DNA of 64,000 nt from UBA3478 sp965662045 (GTDB lineage: Bacteria; Bacteroidota; Bacteroidia; Flavobacteriales; Flavobacteriaceae): contig CBFIGE010000010.1 in assembly GCA_965662045.1 (NCBI GenBank), positions 37,624 through 101,623 of the forward strand, given 5' to 3'. The position numbers and the translations under genes are program-made. Below, in pieces: positions 1-7,913 of this stretch. The notes beneath the pieces are model-generated. The model ran no database searches, was not told the origin of the DNA, and was given only the letters and a program-made list of their open reading frames with translations. Positions within the stretch are counted from its first letter, which is position 1. Each line of letters opens with the position of its first letter.

Positions 1-1155
1 TTTCTCAGGAACGAGTTGAACCTCTTTGGTTTCTAAAACAGATTTAAGAGCGGGTTTTACCAATTCTTGCATGCTCAAAAACCACTGATCCGATAGACGA
101 GGTTCTATAACCGCCTTGGTGCGTTCTGAAGTACCAAGATTGTTGATGTATTTCTCTCTCTTTACAAGTACTCCTATCTTATCTAAAGTTTTTACAACAT
201 TTTTACGGGCTTCAAAACGGTCTTGACCCTCAAATTGCATTCCATAACTATTCAAGGATGCATCCTCATTAAAAATATCGATGACCTCTAACTTGTGTTT
301 TTCCCCTAGGGTTTTGTCATTCACGTCGTGTGCTGGGGTAACCTTTAGGCAACCTGTACCAAATTCCATATCAACGTACTCGTCGAGAATAATTGGAATT
401 TCTCGATTGCAAATAGGAACTATTGCTTTTCTGTTGTGCAAATGAAAAAAGCGCTCATCATTTGGATTGATGCAAATGGCAGTATCTCCAAATATGGTTT
501 CAGGACGGGTTGTAGCAATGATAAGTTGTTCGTCACTATCGACAAGTTTATAGGCTATTTGAAAAAGCTCTCCCTGACGCTCCTCATAGATAACTTCCTC
601 ATCTGATAGTGTCGTTTTGGCAACAGGATCCCAATTTACCATTCTATAACCCCTGTAAACATGTCCTTTCTGGTAAAAATCTACAAAAACCTTAATTACC
701 GAGGCGTACATATCGTCATCGAGAGTAAATTTAGTTCTGGACCAATCGCATGAACAGCCAAGTTTTCGCAACTGCTTCAAAATGGTGCCTCCATATTCAT
801 CGGTCCAATCCCAGGCGTGCTTCAAAAATTCCTCTCGACTGAGATCACTTTTAGCTATACCCTGTTCTTTTAGTCGTGCCACAACTTTTGCCTCTGTTGC
901 AATCGAAGCGTGATCAGTCCCAGGCACCCAACAGGCGTTTTTTCCAGAGAGTCTAGCTTTTCGTATGAGAACGTCTTGAATTGTATTGTTCAACATGTGT
1001 CCCATATGTAAAACTCCTGTAACGTTTGGAGGAGGTATTACAATTGTGTAAGGTTCTCTATCATCTGGAGTAGATTCGAAGAGATGGTTTTCCATCCAAA
1101 AGTCGTACCACTTGGCCTCTACCTCAGCGGGATTGTATTTTGTAGATAATTCCAT
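1..1155 (-). CDS. valS: Valine--tRNA ligase, N-terminal part (cut by window edge)
   Basis: This class I aminoacyl-tRNA synthetase charges tRNA-Val with valine in the cytoplasm. The frame runs leftward from an ATG at 1155 to base 1 without a stop, giving the first 385 residues. The start MELSTKYNPAEVEAKWYDFW is typical of ValRS. It is followed by the nucleotide-binding HIGH-type signature in the form GVLHMGHML, the GTDHAS stretch and the beginning of the editing (CP1) domain. The KMSKS loop and anticodon-binding domain lie outside the window. A TAnnTTTG-type -7 box sits at 1190-1197 on the same strand. Identification is secure; only the 3' part is missing. Confidence 0.96.
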   Translation of the reverse strand, partial: MELSTKYNPAEVEAKWYDFWMENHLFESTPDDREPYTIVIPPPNVTGVLHMGHMLNNTIQDVLIRKARLSGKNACWVPGTDHASIATEAKVVARLKEQGIAKSDLSREEFLKHAWDWTDEYGGTILKQLRKLGCSCDWSRTKFTLDDDMYASVIKVFVDFYQKGHVYRGYRMVNWDPVAKTTLSDEEVIYEERQGELFQIAYKLVDSDEQLIIATTRPETIFGDTAICINPNDERFFHLHNRKAIVPICNREIPIILDEYVDMEFGTGCLKVTPAHDVNDKTLGEKHKLEVIDIFNEDASLNSYGMQFEGQDRFEARKNVVKTLDKIGVLVKREKYINNLGTSERTKAVIEPRLSDQWFLSMQELVKPALKSVLETKEVQLVPEK

Positions 1156-1189
1156 ATTGGTTTCTATCTGAGTATTTTCAATTAATATT

Positions 1190-1197
1190 CAAAAATA
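1190..1197 (-). promoter_or_regulatory. Candidate -7 box for valS
   Basis: Read on the minus strand this is TATTTTTG, a perfect match to the Bacteroidota -7 consensus TAnnTTTG, 35 bases before the valS ATG. No convincing -33 TTG is seen at the usual 17-23 base spacing, so this is a candidate only. Confidence 0.4.
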
Positions 1198-1225
1198 GTC
1201 AACGTTGCACGTTTTATAAAAGTAT

Positions 1226-1256
1226 TTTGACCTCAGATCAAATTCTTGTAAATTCA
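1226..1256 (+). promoter_or_regulatory. Candidate promoter for the 1280 gene and downstream run
   Basis: A TTTG at 1226-1229 is followed after 19 bases by TAAATTCA at 1249-1256, six of eight matches to TAnnTTTG. It would start transcription shortly before the ATG at 1280. It is the only candidate found for the rightward genes from 1280. Confidence 0.35.
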
Positions 1257-1279
1257 CTCGTTCATAAAATTACTTTTAA

Positions 1280-1657
1280 ATGAGAAAAGCATTTCTATTA
1301 CTCGGATTTTTATTTACAACTTTTTTAGTAAGTGCTCAAGAAAAAGCAGAGATTCAATTTAAAGAAGAAACCATCAATTATGGAAAAATTAGTCGCGGAA
1401 GTGACGGCCTGAGAGTTTTCGAATTTACCAATACAGGAGATGCGCCCCTTGTAATCACTAATGTTCGTTCAAGTTGTGGATGCACTATTCCTAAAAAACC
1501 TGAAGAACCTATTTTGCCTGGTCAACAGGGAAAAATTGAAGTTCAATACGACACTAATCGTGCAGCTGGCCCATTTAGGAAAGCGATTACAGTAAGCTCT
1601 AATGCTAGTAATCCGACAAAAATATTGAAAATCAAAGGTGAACTCATCGAAAAATAG
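1280..1657 (+). CDS. DUF1573 domain secreted protein
   Basis: A 125-residue protein with an N-terminal signal peptide (cleavage expected after about residue 19, LVSAQ). It is followed by a single immunoglobulin-like DUF1573 domain containing the hallmark SSCGCT motif near residues 64-69 and the conserved PGQ...I.V.YDTN stretch. The family is common and often multi-copy in Bacteroidota; its molecular role is not established. The fold suggests an exported or periplasmic protein. Its stop lies 3 bases before the next start, so it is probably cotranscribed with the aminotransferase. Family assignment is firm, function unknown. Confidence 0.88.
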   Translation: MRKAFLLLGFLFTTFLVSAQEKAEIQFKEETINYGKISRGSDGLRVFEFTNTGDAPLVITNVRSSCGCTIPKKPEEPILPGQQGKIEVQYDTNRAAGPFRKAITVSSNASNPTKILKIKGELIEK

Positions 1658-1660
1658 TTT

Positions 1661-2866
1661 ATGACTAAACCTTTTTTATCTAATCGGGCCAAACATATGC
1701 CCGCATCCCCTATTCGTAAACTAGTTCCCTATGCGGATTATGCGAAATCAAAGGGTATTGAAGTAATACATCTCAATATTGGTCAACCGGATATTGAAAC
1801 CCCTCAGCAAGTACTCGATGAGATTCAGCACTACGCAGATAAGGTTTTAGCTTATGGCCCATCTCAAGGTCTACTCGAATTACGAACAAAACTCAGTTCT
1901 TATTACGCACAATTCGGAATTGAGGTAACTACCGAAGACATTGCAATCACCACAGGAGGATCTGAAGCGCTATCAATTCTAATGGGTAGTTTATGTGATT
2001 CTGGGGATAACGTCGTTATACCTGAACCCTTTTATGCCAATTACAATGGTTTCGCCTCTTCCTATGCGATTGAAGTTCGGTCGGTTGCTTCTACTATTGA
2101 AAACAATTTCGCGCTTCCGGATGTAGCATTGATAGAATCACAAATCAATGAGAAAACTAAGGCTATATTAATTTGTAATCCAGGAAACCCAACGGGTTAT
2201 CTCTATACAGACCAAGAATTAAATGCATTAAAAGCACTCGCTTTAAAGCATAATTTATTTTTAATAGCTGACGAAGTGTATCGAGAATTTGTTTACGAAA
2301 ATCAAGAGCACACTTCAGTTCTCAATCTAGAAGGATGTGAAGAGCACGTTATTGTGGTAGATTCATTTTCCAAACGTTATAGTATGTGTGGAGCGCGTGT
2401 TGGTTGCATAGTATCAAAGAATAAAGAACTCAACGAAGCCGTATTAAAATTTGCTCAAGCGAGACTTTGTCCTCCTACTTTGGCTCAACTGGCATGTATA
2501 GCTGCATTGGATACCGCTCCTTCCTATTTTGAAGCTGTAAATGCAGAGTACGACAAAAGAAGACAACTCCTTATTAGATTAGTTTCAAATATTCCAAAAC
2601 TAAAAGTTGCTTTTCCAAAAGGAGCATTTTACTGTATGATAGAAATTGAAGATATAGACAGTGCAGATGATTTTGCACAATGGCTATTAGAATCCTTCAG
2701 CCTAAATGGTCAAACTGTAATGCTCGCTCCGGCCTCTGGATTTTACAGTCATCCCGAATTAGGTAAACGTCAACTTAGAATTGCATACGTTTTAGAATCA
2801 TCACGTTTAGAGCAAGCTGTCAATATCCTTCACAAAGGTTTAGAACAATACCGTAACCAAATTTAG
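1661..2866 (+). CDS. Pyridoxal-phosphate aminotransferase, class I/II (AspC-like)
   Basis: A 401-residue cytoplasmic fold-type I PLP enzyme of the aspartate/aromatic aminotransferase group. Visible motifs are the N-terminal LNIGQPDIETP, TTGGSEA near 97-103, NPGNPTG at 173-179, the ADEVY motif near 203-207, and the PLP-binding lysine K238 in DSFSKRYSMCGARVG. Substrate cannot be read from sequence; aspartate, alanine or aromatic amino acids are all possible. A second, distinct aspartate aminotransferase-like gene lies at 43350. It sits between the DUF1573 gene and murB with gaps of 2-3 bases, so all three are probably one transcript. Confidence 0.9.
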   Translation: MTKPFLSNRAKHMPASPIRKLVPYADYAKSKGIEVIHLNIGQPDIETPQQVLDEIQHYADKVLAYGPSQGLLELRTKLSSYYAQFGIEVTTEDIAITTGGSEALSILMGSLCDSGDNVVIPEPFYANYNGFASSYAIEVRSVASTIENNFALPDVALIESQINEKTKAILICNPGNPTGYLYTDQELNALKALALKHNLFLIADEVYREFVYENQEHTSVLNLEGCEEHVIVVDSFSKRYSMCGARVGCIVSKNKELNEAVLKFAQARLCPPTLAQLACIAALDTAPSYFEAVNAEYDKRRQLLIRLVSNIPKLKVAFPKGAFYCMIEIEDIDSADDFAQWLLESFSLNGQTVMLAPASGFYSHPELGKRQLRIAYVLESSRLEQAVNILHKGLEQYRNQI

Positions 2867-2868
2867 AT

Positions 2869-3912
2869 TTGAAAATAAATCAATTCATATCGCTTAAGAA
2901 TTACAATAGCTTTCAATTAAATGCCCAAAGCCAGCATTTCGTAGAACTCCATGAACGAAGTGATTTTAAAAAGCTTTTAGACGAGTATGGAGATCAATCT
3001 ATTTTTCCTCTTGGTGGAGGCAGTAATATCTTATTAGTCGAAAAAGAAATTAGTGTTTTAATCGCCCATATTAATACAAAAGGAATACAAATCGTCAATG
3101 AATCAGATCGACATGTGCAGGTAAAGATTGAGGCAGGTGAAATATGGGATGAAGTTGTGCAGTGGACTGTCGAAAGAGGGTATGGAGGAATTGAAAACCT
3201 CACCCTTATTCCTGGCAAGACTGGTGCTGCACCTATCCAAAATATTGGTGCTTACGGTGTTGAATTAAAAGACAGTCTTATAGCTTGCGAATTTATTGAT
3301 AAAAGCACCGGTGAGTTAAGAGAGGTTGACAAGGCCTATTGTCAATTTGGATATCGTGATTCAATTTTTAAAAATGAATTAAGAAATAAAGTAATTATTA
3401 CAGCAATTACGCTAAACTTGAGTAAAGACGGTTTTCACCAATACAACACCTCATATGGGGCTATCTCAAATCATCTTCTTGAAAATTTTAGCAACGAAAT
3501 AAACCTTAATACCATTCGTGAAGCGGTGAGACAAATACGAACATCAAAGCTTCCAGATCCCAAAATTATTGGTAATAGTGGAAGTTTTTTCAAAAACCCT
3601 CTCGTAAGTCAACAGCAATTAAAGTACATTCAAGAACAGTTTCCAGACATAGTGCATTTTCCTGTAGATAAAGACAAGGTTAAACTAGCCGCAGGCTGGA
3701 TGATTGACAAACTCGAAGGCAAAAAATGGACAGTCGGTGGAGCTGGAGTTCATCACAAACAGGCATTGGTTTTAATCAATAAAAAAAATGCCACAGGAAT
3801 GGATGTATTAGAACTTTCCAAGCGTATTCAATCCAATGTTTTTGAACACTTTGGTGTGTATCTAGAAACTGAGGTCAATATAATTGATCATAAATACACC
3901 TGTCAACTTTGA
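2869..3912 (+). CDS. murB: UDP-N-acetylenolpyruvoylglucosamine reductase MurB
   Basis: A flavoenzyme that reduces UDP-GlcNAc-enolpyruvate to UDP-MurNAc in peptidoglycan synthesis. The 347-residue length fits type I MurB. FAD-binding motifs PLGGGSNIL (47-55) and IPGKTGAAPIQNIGAYG (114-130) are present. So are the catalytic arginine in GYRDSIFK (R163) and the catalytic serine in GSFFKNP (S239). The start is TTG, two bases after the upstream stop; it gives MKINQFISLKNYNSF, matching the usual N-terminus, and no ATG would. The stop TGA is shared in a TTGA overlap with the next gene. Confidence 0.95.
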   Translation: MKINQFISLKNYNSFQLNAQSQHFVELHERSDFKKLLDEYGDQSIFPLGGGSNILLVEKEISVLIAHINTKGIQIVNESDRHVQVKIEAGEIWDEVVQWTVERGYGGIENLTLIPGKTGAAPIQNIGAYGVELKDSLIACEFIDKSTGELREVDKAYCQFGYRDSIFKNELRNKVIITAITLNLSKDGFHQYNTSYGAISNHLLENFSNEINLNTIREAVRQIRTSKLPDPKIIGNSGSFFKNPLVSQQQLKYIQEQFPDIVHFPVDKDKVKLAAGWMIDKLEGKKWTVGGAGVHHKQALVLINKKNATGMDVLELSKRIQSNVFEHFGVYLETEVNIIDHKYTCQL

Positions 3913-4457
3913 GCCGCTCCTATTCTATTGATGAACAAATTATACACCTTCTAAAAGATAGAGATGAAGACTCCTTGAGGTTAATCTACTATCATTATGC
4001 GAGTCATCTCAAAGGAATTGCATTTCAAATTGTTCAACAGGATTCCCTTGCTGATGACATCGTACAAGAAAGTATGGTAAAGATTTGGAATAAATCAGAT
4101 TCATATGACCCGAAAAAAGCAAAGTTCTTTACTTGGATTTATCAAATTACCAGAAATACGGCTTTAGATAAACTGCGACAAAGAGAAAATAATTTCTCAC
4201 AAAAAATCCAAATGGAGAAATCAAACGTATCACTTTTAGAGGAATCTTTTTCTGGAGAGCATATAGATATTCAAAAACACATCTCCCAATTAGATCAAAA
4301 GTATCAAGAGGTTATCGAGCTGTTGTACTTCAAAGGTTTTACCCAAAGTCAAGCAAGTGAACTATTGAACATTCCTCTGGGTACTGTTAAATCAAGATTG
4401 AAAATTGGTTTGAGAGAACTAAAGAAAATTTACGATTACAAAAGAAAATTAAACTAA
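3909..4457 (+). CDS. ECF-type RNA polymerase sigma factor (paired with anti-sigma)
   Basis: A 182-residue sigma-70 family protein with only regions 2 and 4. Region 2 holds DDIVQESMVKIWNKSDSYDP and the FFTWIYQITRNTALDKLR stretch. Region 4 is YQEVIELLYFKGFTQ followed by a helix-turn-helix and GTVKSRLKIGLREL. The start is TTG inside a TTGA overlap with murB, implying coupled translation. The next gene is an RskA-type anti-sigma factor beginning at the base after its stop, so the pair forms a membrane-linked signal relay. The inducing signal is not visible. Confidence 0.9.
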   Translation: MSRSYSIDEQIIHLLKDRDEDSLRLIYYHYASHLKGIAFQIVQQDSLADDIVQESMVKIWNKSDSYDPKKAKFFTWIYQITRNTALDKLRQRENNFSQKIQMEKSNVSLLEESFSGEHIDIQKHISQLDQKYQEVIELLYFKGFTQSQASELLNIPLGTVKSRLKIGLRELKKIYDYKRKLN

Positions 4458-5255
4458 ATGAGTGCATTAGACCCCAAACTTGATAATACTCAGCAAGATG
4501 AATTTCACAAAGCATTGTTTGATAGTAATCGCGATGAATTGAATTCTTCTAGGATAGACGAATTGGTTTCAACCCACCCGAAATTACAAAAAAGTTATGA
4601 CGACTATCAAGAGGCGCTTAAACTTCTTGTAAGCTCAAAAGCTATACCATGTGATTCAGGACTATTAGAGGATACACTTAATACCATAAAAGCGCAACAA
4701 GCTTTCAATTTTGACAAATTTATGCAGTACGCAGCTGCTTCTGCAGCTTTGTTTTTGGGGGTCTTATGTTTTCAATTATACCAGAATAATTTGGAATTAA
4801 AAGCAGAACAAGCTCTTGTTCAGTCTCAAATAGTGAATTTAGAAGAAGACGTCAATGTGCAACTTGAAGATTTAAGAAATGAATATATCGTACTGAACAG
4901 TCCGTATACAATTAAGAAAAACATCACAGGAAATTCAAGAGCAAAGCAGTTCAAAGCGATTGCCTATATCAATCCTATTAAAAAATTGTCATACATCAAC
5001 GTTCAAAATTTACCTCAACTTACTGCAGACAAATGCTATCAAATTTGGACGGAAGTAAATGGCGGATTGGTTAGTCTCGGAGTGTTAAAAAACCTTGAGG
5101 ATCCTAAAAAAATGTTGAGAATGCCATATGCTGAAAATGCACTGAGTTTTATCACTATTGAAGATGAAGGTGGTAATTTCACACCAAACCTAATCGATCA
5201 AGTAGCCAAAATTTCCTATCAAAATATAATTGCGTCTGATAAAGTATCTTTGTAA
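4458..5255 (+). CDS. Anti-sigma factor, RskA type, membrane bound
   Basis: A 265-residue protein with an acidic N-terminal cytoplasmic segment (about 1-88), one transmembrane helix at about 90-107, a short coiled segment and a C-terminal RskA-like extracytoplasmic domain. The domain has the family signature around CYQIWTEVNGG and SLGVL near residues 194-215. Such proteins sequester their cognate sigma factor at the inner membrane. The ATG directly abuts the stop of the sigma gene at 4455-4457, consistent with 1:1 coupled synthesis. A classic HxxxCxxC zinc anti-sigma motif is absent. Confidence 0.85.
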   Translation: MSALDPKLDNTQQDEFHKALFDSNRDELNSSRIDELVSTHPKLQKSYDDYQEALKLLVSSKAIPCDSGLLEDTLNTIKAQQAFNFDKFMQYAAASAALFLGVLCFQLYQNNLELKAEQALVQSQIVNLEEDVNVQLEDLRNEYIVLNSPYTIKKNITGNSRAKQFKAIAYINPIKKLSYINVQNLPQLTADKCYQIWTEVNGGLVSLGVLKNLEDPKKMLRMPYAENALSFITIEDEGGNFTPNLIDQVAKISYQNIIASDKVSL

Positions 5256-5262
5256 AAAAAGA

Positions 5263-5466
5263 ATGAAAATTATTCTACTAACCATAGTGCTGCTATTACT
5301 TGGTTTTGCAGGCATTTCTATAAAACTCTGGGCAAAGAAAGATGGTGAGTTTGCAGGAACTTGTGCCTCCCAAAGTCCTTTTTTAAATACTGAAGGTGAA
5401 ACCTGCAGTCTTTGTGGAAAAGCACCTTCGGAAAATTGTCAAAATCAGACAATAGACCAGGCTTGA
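5263..5466 (+). CDS. Small membrane-anchored or secreted Cys-containing protein (67 aa)
   Basis: A 67-residue protein beginning MKIILLTIVLLLLGFAGISI. A hydrophobic helix (about 3-20) is followed by a basic KLWAKKDG stretch and a polar tail with four cysteines at 34, 48, 51 and 59 (CSLCGK in the middle). A TTG at 5230 would add 11 residues but overlaps the anti-sigma gene; the ATG at 5263 leaves a clean hydrophobic N-terminus. Similar small proteins occur in Flavobacteriia without a known function. The CxxC could bind metal or form disulfides. Its last bases overlap the TTG start of the following sigma gene (TTGA), suggesting functional coupling. Confidence 0.75.
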   Translation: MKIILLTIVLLLLGFAGISIKLWAKKDGEFAGTCASQSPFLNTEGETCSLCGKAPSENCQNQTIDQA

Positions 5467-6002
5467 ATTACCAAGACACTATACCTTTAGCCCAGCAAGG
5501 CGATCAAACCGCTTTTCAACATTTATTTGATGAGCACTGGAACTACTTGTACAATTTTCATGCGCAGAAAGAAATATCTGATGACGAAATTGAAGACCTG
5601 TGTATAGAAACTTTTTCTAAAGCCTTTGAAAAAATAGAAAGTTTTAATTTGAATTACAATTTTAAAACTTGGTTGGTTTCCATTTCGAAAAATTTATACA
5701 TCGATCAAAAAAGAAAAAAGTCAATTGACCAAAGTACATCACATATTAATGAATCTGTGGAATATCCTGATGAGACACCCTCAATAGAAGATCAGCTTAT
5801 TGAAAAACAACGTCTTAAAGATTTGCGACAAATGATAAAAGAACTTAAACCTCAGTACAAAAATATTCTTATTCTTCGGTATTTTGAAGAATTGACTTAT
5901 TCTGAAATTGCACAACGCACAAATATTTCTCTCAGTAATGCCAAAGTTTTGGTAATGAGAGCACGAAAAAAGTTGTCTGAAAAAATTGAGAATAAGCCTT
6001 AA
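5463..6002 (+). CDS. Second ECF-type RNA polymerase sigma factor
   Basis: A 179-residue sigma-70 family protein with regions 2 and 4. Region 2 carries IEDLCIETFSKAFEKIESF and the FKTWLVSISKNLYIDQKRKK stretch. Region 4 carries PQYKNILILRYFEELTYSEIAQRT and NAKVLVMRARKKL. The frame is open back to 5412, but the natural start is the TTG at 5463, in a TTGA overlap with the small Cys protein. This copies the arrangement of the sigma gene at 3909. No RskA-like anti-sigma follows. The only candidate regulator nearby is the overlapping membrane peptide, which is inference. Confidence 0.87.
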   Translation: MNYQDTIPLAQQGDQTAFQHLFDEHWNYLYNFHAQKEISDDEIEDLCIETFSKAFEKIESFNLNYNFKTWLVSISKNLYIDQKRKKSIDQSTSHINESVEYPDETPSIEDQLIEKQRLKDLRQMIKELKPQYKNILILRYFEELTYSEIAQRTNISLSNAKVLVMRARKKLSEKIENKP

Positions 6003-6028
6003 ATTTGTTTACAAGAAAACACGAAATC

Positions 6029-6910
6029 ATGGAAGATGTTAAAACAGCTCCAACGGTGAAAACCCCTGTCCAAAAAAAACCCAAATGGTTAAGGGTTACC
6101 TTACCAACAGGAAAAAAGTATACTGAACTTAGAGGCTTAGTGGATAAGTACAAACTCAATACAATTTGTACTTCTGGTAGCTGCCCTAATATGGGTGAGT
6201 GCTGGGGTGAAGGAACAGCCACTTTCATGATTCTAGGTAATATTTGTACGCGGTCTTGTGGGTTTTGTGGGGTACAAACAGGAAGACCAAATGCTGTGGA
6301 TTGGGCCGAGCCAGAAAAAGTTGCTCGTTCGATAAAAATAATGGGGATTAAACACGCCGTGATTACCTCTGTGGATAGAGACGATTTAAAAGATATGGGG
6401 TCTGTGATTTGGGCTGAAACTATTTTGGCTATCAAAAGAATGAACCCAAATACTACACTAGAAACATTACTTCCTGATTTTCAGGGAATAAGTGAGCATC
6501 TTGACCGAATTTTAAAAGTAAAACCCGAGGTCATTTCGCACAACATGGAAACCGTAAAAAGACTCACCAGATCAGTGCGTATTCAAGCTAAATACGATCG
6601 CTCATTAGAAGTTCTAAAGTATTTAAAAGAAAATGGTGCACATCGCACAAAATCTGGTATAATGCTGGGTTTAGGCGAAGAGAAAGAAGAAGTTTTTGAG
6701 AGCCTAGAACATTTGAGGGATGCACAGGTAGATGTAGTTACACTCGGGCAGTATTTACAACCCAGTAAAAAACACCTATCCGTTCAACGCTTTGTGTCTC
6801 CTGAAGAATTCAAAGAATTTGAAGAATACGGAAAGGCTCTAGGATTTAGACATGTAGAATCTGGACCTTTAGTGCGATCTTCGTACAAAGCACATAAACA
6901 TATTGAGTAG
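6029..6910 (+). CDS. lipA: Lipoyl synthase LipA
   Basis: A radical SAM enzyme that inserts two sulfurs into octanoyl groups on lipoyl domains of 2-oxoacid dehydrogenases and the glycine cleavage H protein. The 293-residue protein has the auxiliary cluster ligands C47, C52 and C58 in CTSGSCPNMGEC. The radical SAM CxxxCxxC is C73, C77, C80 in CTRSCGFC, and the C-terminal RSSY (about 283-286) supplies the serine ligand. The frame is open to a TTG at 6005, but the ATG at 6029 gives the normal N-terminus. lipB is not in the window. Its end overlaps gap by 8 bases. Confidence 0.96.
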   Translation: MEDVKTAPTVKTPVQKKPKWLRVTLPTGKKYTELRGLVDKYKLNTICTSGSCPNMGECWGEGTATFMILGNICTRSCGFCGVQTGRPNAVDWAEPEKVARSIKIMGIKHAVITSVDRDDLKDMGSVIWAETILAIKRMNPNTTLETLLPDFQGISEHLDRILKVKPEVISHNMETVKRLTRSVRIQAKYDRSLEVLKYLKENGAHRTKSGIMLGLGEEKEEVFESLEHLRDAQVDVVTLGQYLQPSKKHLSVQRFVSPEEFKEFEEYGKALGFRHVESGPLVRSSYKAHKHIE

Positions 6911-7910
6911 AATACGTGTAGGAATAAACGGTTTTGGTCGAATTGGTAGGACCTTTTTTAGATTGGCGTTCGACAGAGCCCCTCACTTGGAATTGGTTGT
7001 TATCAATGACCTAGGGCCTGCAAATACCCTAGCACATTTACTGAAATACGACAGTATTCACGGAATGTGGGATAAAAACATTTCAGTTGAAAAAAACAGC
7101 ATTTTAGTAAATCAATCTCCCGTTGTTGTACTAAACAAAAAAACAATTGAAGAAATACCCTGGGATGAATATAAGATAGATGTTGTAATTGAATGTACGG
7201 GGAAATTCAAAACCTATAAGGAATTAAGTCCTCACATTAAGGGAGCGGTACAAAAAGTAATTCTTTCAGCACCTAGTGCAGATGACAGCATTAAAACAGT
7301 GGTTTTAGGTGTTAATGAAAGAGAATTAAACGCCTCCGATGTAATCATTTCTAACGCCTCTTGCACCACCAATAATGCCGCACCAATGATTAAGATTATT
7401 GACCAGCTTTGTGACATTAATCTACTTTATATTACAACGGTTCACTCCTTTACTTCTGATCAGTCTCTTCACGATCAAATTCATCACGATTTAAGGAGGG
7501 CTCGAGCAGCAACACAATCAATCATTCCGACTACTACAGGAGCAGCAAAAGCCTTGACTAAAATTTTTCCTCATCTCGCACAATCTATGGGTGGATGTGG
7601 CATAAGAGTACCTGTTTCAAACGGTTCCTTGACAGATATTACATTTGTTGTTGACCAACAAATGGACGTACAAACCATCAATAATGCATTTAGGATGGCT
7701 GTAGGGAATCAAAATTACGATATCATTAATTATACAGAAGATCCTATAGTTTCTTCAGACGTAAACAATAGTTTGTTCTCTTGTACGTTTGATTCTATGA
7801 TGACATCAGTAATTGGTAATATGATTAAAATAATCGGCTGGTACGACAATGAAACAGGTTACAGCAGCAGATTAATTGATTTGATAGACCATGTTGCTGT
7901 GAACAAGTAA
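6903..7910 (+). CDS. gap: Glyceraldehyde-3-phosphate dehydrogenase, type I
   Basis: A glycolytic/gluconeogenic enzyme that interconverts glyceraldehyde-3-phosphate and 1,3-bisphosphoglycerate with NAD. The 335-residue protein shows the Rossmann start RVGINGFGRIGR, the catalytic SNASCTTN with C154, and H181 in the HSFTSDQ segment. The NDLG after the second strand favours NAD over NADP. The start is TTG, overlapping the end of lipA by 8 bases, and gives MSRIRVGINGFGR; no in-frame ATG is nearby. The histidine kinase gene starts 3 bases after its stop, an unusual operon partner for gap. Confidence 0.95.
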   Translation: MSRIRVGINGFGRIGRTFFRLAFDRAPHLELVVINDLGPANTLAHLLKYDSIHGMWDKNISVEKNSILVNQSPVVVLNKKTIEEIPWDEYKIDVVIECTGKFKTYKELSPHIKGAVQKVILSAPSADDSIKTVVLGVNERELNASDVIISNASCTTNNAAPMIKIIDQLCDINLLYITTVHSFTSDQSLHDQIHHDLRRARAATQSIIPTTTGAAKALTKIFPHLAQSMGGCGIRVPVSNGSLTDITFVVDQQMDVQTINNAFRMAVGNQNYDIINYTEDPIVSSDVNNSLFSCTFDSMMTSVIGNMIKIIGWYDNETGYSSRLIDLIDHVAVNK

Positions 7911-7913
7911 AAC

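Noticed and set aside
5932..6435. 167-codon frame opposite lipA
   Set aside because: lipA carries every catalytic cysteine in the other strand; the antisense frame has no domain or start context.
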